Positions 61,342 through 64,000 of a stretch of DNA of 64,000 bases are shown here, in pieces (the first letter of the stretch is position 1; the number at the start of each line of letters is the position of its first letter). This DNA comes from Oreohelix idahoensis. Its lineage: Eukaryota > Mollusca > Gastropoda > Stylommatophora > Oreohelicidae. Both the position numbers and the translations under genes were made by a program. Below the pieces are notes generated by a model. That model was given only the letters and a program-made list of their open reading frames with translations, searched no databases and was not told the DNA's origin. The stretch spans positions 310,001 through 374,000 of the forward strand of contig JAMPIV010000584.1 of assembly GCA_024509875.1 (NCBI GenBank). Direction: 5' to 3'.

Positions 61342-61624
61342 TCTCTTGCAATCTTATCAATATACAAATTATAAACTTAAATAAGATACCAACTTAATTA
61401 TTATACAGAATTAATTAATATCCAACCACTGTCAGCTCATCCAGTCACCAAAATTTGGTTATGTACTCACTACTATTACAATGAGTTATTTTTATTTATT
61501 ACTTTCTTTCTCTTATTTATCTTTATATTTATATTTACTTTACTCCTACTTTTAATCTTACCACTGACTATCTTAAAGTAAAGACCCCAGGGTAGTAAGT
61601 AAAATCCCGGAAGGAGACACCAGA
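61342..61624 (-). other. Element B leader with candidate primer-binding site
   Basis: Non-coding. On the plus strand GGAAGGAGACACCA ends at 61622, two bases before the LTR edge at 61625. The minus strand so starts TGGTGTCTCC, the place and form of a tRNA primer site and with the same 2-nt gap as in element A. Confidence 0.6.
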
Positions 61625-61899
61625 TGTCGCGAGAGGTTCAGATGTTATTAAATGAAAGATATCCTGGACAAAAAGATGTATCAGATGATACCAGGATAGT
61701 GCCAGATAAGAGACTGGTCTTATAAGAAATACCCCTTTCTCTGAAAAGAGCAAGGGTGTATCGACAATCAAAGGTAGGGTCAAGCTGTATAAACCTTCAA
61801 GTATGATGATAGTATTTGTTACTGAAGGTCTAAGTGCTACCTCTCAAGATCCTCCCTTGAATAATGGTTATTATTTTTTGTATTGACTCTGCTAGGGGA

Positions 61900-62232
61900 G
61901 ATCGCTTTGTGTGGATTTTTAACAATGGTATAAGCGCCGTGGAGGCTGAGATGCAAAGAATTAACCAGAGTTGGGGCACTGTACGAAGGATGGCCACCGA
62001 CCGAGCAAAGTGGAATCAATTTGTTGTTGCCCTACAAGACGCCACTAGGCGTGATGGCCACTGACTGCTTTGACGGTCGGCGGCTAAGGATCAAAGAAGA
62101 AGAAGATAAGCGCCGTACCGTTCAGAAAGCAATGGCAAACTACTGAATGAAAAAATTGCCTAGAAAAATCACAAACAGCCAATAAAAGCTGGGGTTGATT
62201 GCCACGTCCTGTAAAGGATAAGCAACTAACTT
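61900..62232. mobile_element. Small retroposon-like insertion with 12-bp target duplication
   Basis: TCTGCTAGGGGA occurs at 61888-61899 and 62233-62244, while the other LTR of B has the empty site TCTGCTATGGGA once at ~46400-46415. The inserted DNA is ~157 bp once the LINE nested inside it is discounted. It contains GCAATGGCAAACTACTG and 'aaaaattgcctagaaaaatc' blocks. It may be a SINE or LINE tail; I do not recognise the family. Confidence 0.8.
61941..62105 (+). mobile_element. Truncated LINE 3' end nested in the small retroposon
   Basis: ATAAGCGCCGT flanks it at 61930-61940 and 62106-62116 (11-bp target duplication). Its plus-strand frame ends MATDRAKWNQFVVALQDATR and a stop, the C-terminus typical of many LINE ORF2 proteins, followed by a CAAAGAAGAAGAAG tail. 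The 165 bp is a severe 5' truncation. An open frame runs across the junction from 61864 but is a chance fusion. Confidence 0.85.
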
Positions 62233-62493
62233 TCTGCTAGGGGATTCATTAGTTAATTAAATATGTAATAGATATATATAACCAACAGAACCTTAACTCA
62301 ATTTAAATAATTAAGTAAGACTGATTATATCTATTTACAGTTTATTGATCCTATACCGTTTCTCTTTTCGGTTAAGAAAATGATGAAAGAATTCAAATGT
62401 TTTTACAAGATAAAATAAATAAACATAGAATGTCCATTTCCACAATAGTTAAATATGATAAAGTTATATTTCAAATATTAATTATTTATTTTA

Positions 62494-62659
<166 letters not shown>

Positions 62660-64000
62660 ATTCACTGGACTGTAAAGTTGGTATTTAGTTTATTAAAGTC
62701 CTTCATGAGTCATCACTCATACTGTTTTTGTAGTTACTGGTCTTTTATTGGTTTGATAACGTCTCTGAATAAGCTGATCAGTGGAATTGTGTTACCACTT
62801 ATCTCCAAAAATGAGGAGCATCCACTCTAGCTAGGATCACCAAATGTCTGGCTCTCCAGGCTGGGAAACATAGGTTGTCTAGTTCTAGATATATTGAGAA
62901 CGTTGAGCACTACAGAGTCCCTCAGAAGTGAATTTCTTGTACAATCTTAGTAGTTGCAGGATAAAACCTGTAATACAAATAATCACAACCCTTGTATGGT
63001 CCAGCACTATGCTATCCACACACACAATGGACGTGACAAACAGTTTCAGACATGGTGCTAACAGTTGCACAGGACAATTTACCTCAGTACCACTCACAGC
63101 CAGTTCAATGTGATTACACTTTCCTTATAAATCCTACGTTAGATCCATTTGTCTATGATCTGCTTCCATTCAATGATTTGGTTTAGTTCAAACTATTAAG
63201 TGACACCTTGATTAATACATGTTAACAAATTCTGTGATCCTTTCTCATGGTCCTGATCAGTGTGTCTTTCTTTTAGGAAATACTCATTCAAATACATTAT
63301 TAAACCTACAGTCGTATTTTTGCCATAATTCTCAAATATTCTACACATTTCCCAATGCTGGCTTTCGTCTCTAACAGTCAACACATGCTTTCGTTCAGAT
63401 GGCAATACACTCGTCCTGTAAGTATTTTCTTAACAGGCTCAACACACTTACGAACACACAAGTAGATTAATAACAAGAAAATTACATAATTATATACATA
63501 TATATATATTCTTTCTTACCCTCAGGCAATACACATAAGCTGTAACAGGCTGTCAAAAGGTATTAGGTCTGCTATGCAGATGCAGTGGCAAAGTATTTGA
63601 CAGCACCCTTTTGCCGCTCTCTTCTGTACCGCTTAGTGTTTCAAAAAGTTGTGGCTCTAAATCAACTAAGTTCATAGACTTTTATACCGTCGCTCCCCCG
63701 TATCGGAGAACACGGCCAAAAACCGGTGTCAGGAATCTAAAAACGAGGCATCTTTTGCCTGCTTGTTCAATGTGCAAAATTTTTAATATTTATTATCTCT
63801 CTTAATTCTGAACCGATTTTGATCATTTAAAGTTAGAATTATACTGTGAATTTATCTCTACCGTTCTATCTAATAATTGTTTAGTTAACAAAATGCATTT
63901 AAATCTATGTAGACTTTAACTAACTAAATTTGGGACTACACTGATGTATAGATGTCAATTTAAACGATTTTCCTCTTTAAATGAACTACTATTCGAGGAA

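Noticed and set aside
61864..62064. 66-codon plus-strand gene
   Set aside because: Only its last part is LINE sequence; the start reads from LTR and retroposon DNA across an insertion junction.
62928..63113. Plus-strand frames at 62928-63113 and 63611-63805 mirrored at 47174-47359 and 47857-48051
   Set aside because: They are antisense to the element and identical only because the two LTRs are.

Overview
This window looks like a repeat-dense stretch of an animal genome, probably a marine invertebrate and possibly a mollusc. The basis is AT-rich non-coding DNA, long (AT)n, (CT)n and poly(G) tracts, minisatellites, Tc1-type DNA transposons, several LINE clades and Ty3/gypsy-type LTR elements. 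I found no host protein-coding gene, rRNA, tRNA, CRISPR array or bacterial operon. Nearly every supportable coding region belongs to a transposable element, and most are broken. The species assignment is inference only.

Left part (1-18.9 kb): a decayed plus-strand coding remnant (about 1.72-3.97 kb) is split by a 5'-truncated LINE. A ~2.48 kb solo LTR with a 5-bp target duplication follows (4444-6920). Next come a four-copy ~215-bp tandem array with poly(A)-like tails (7.96-8.83 kb), small tandem duplications and microsatellites. A Tc1-like element (12068-13589) has perfect 23-bp inverted ends and a broken transposase. An almost full-length APE-type LINE (14770-17944) is bounded by a 16-bp target duplication and has three coding lesions.

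Middle part (18.9-46.1 kb): a 1.06 kb minisatellite of 36- and 24-bp units runs in frame into a Ty3/gypsy RNase H fragment, followed by LTR-like sequence. A decayed minus-strand Ty3/gypsy element with conventional PR-RT-RH-IN order (about 28.2-38.84 kb) lies between two ~98-99% identical ~0.98 kb LTR-like direct repeats (22.87-23.86 and 38.89-39.87 kb). Its protease is split by a second ~2.44 kb solo LTR of the same family as the one at 4.4 kb. Downstream of its integrase lies a probable third ORF carrying a 135-bp poly(G) tract; its C-terminal motif recurs at ~3.9 kb. LINE fragments and a second Tc1-like element (43003-44538, inserted in a TA repeat) complete this part.

Right part (45-64 kb) is a nest of insertions. 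An R2-superfamily-like LINE end is interrupted by old LTR element B, whose 3' LTR starts at 46143 and whose 5' LTR runs from 61625 past the window end. The 3' LTR of B is itself interrupted by a young complete element A (48399-58097) with 1568-bp LTRs differing at only four positions that I could see, and a CTTAT target duplication. Both A and B carry integrase upstream of reverse transcriptase. That is the Gmr1-like order, rare among Ty3/gypsy elements. The 5' LTR of B holds a further two-level nest (12-bp and 11-bp target duplications) with the empty site preserved in the other LTR.
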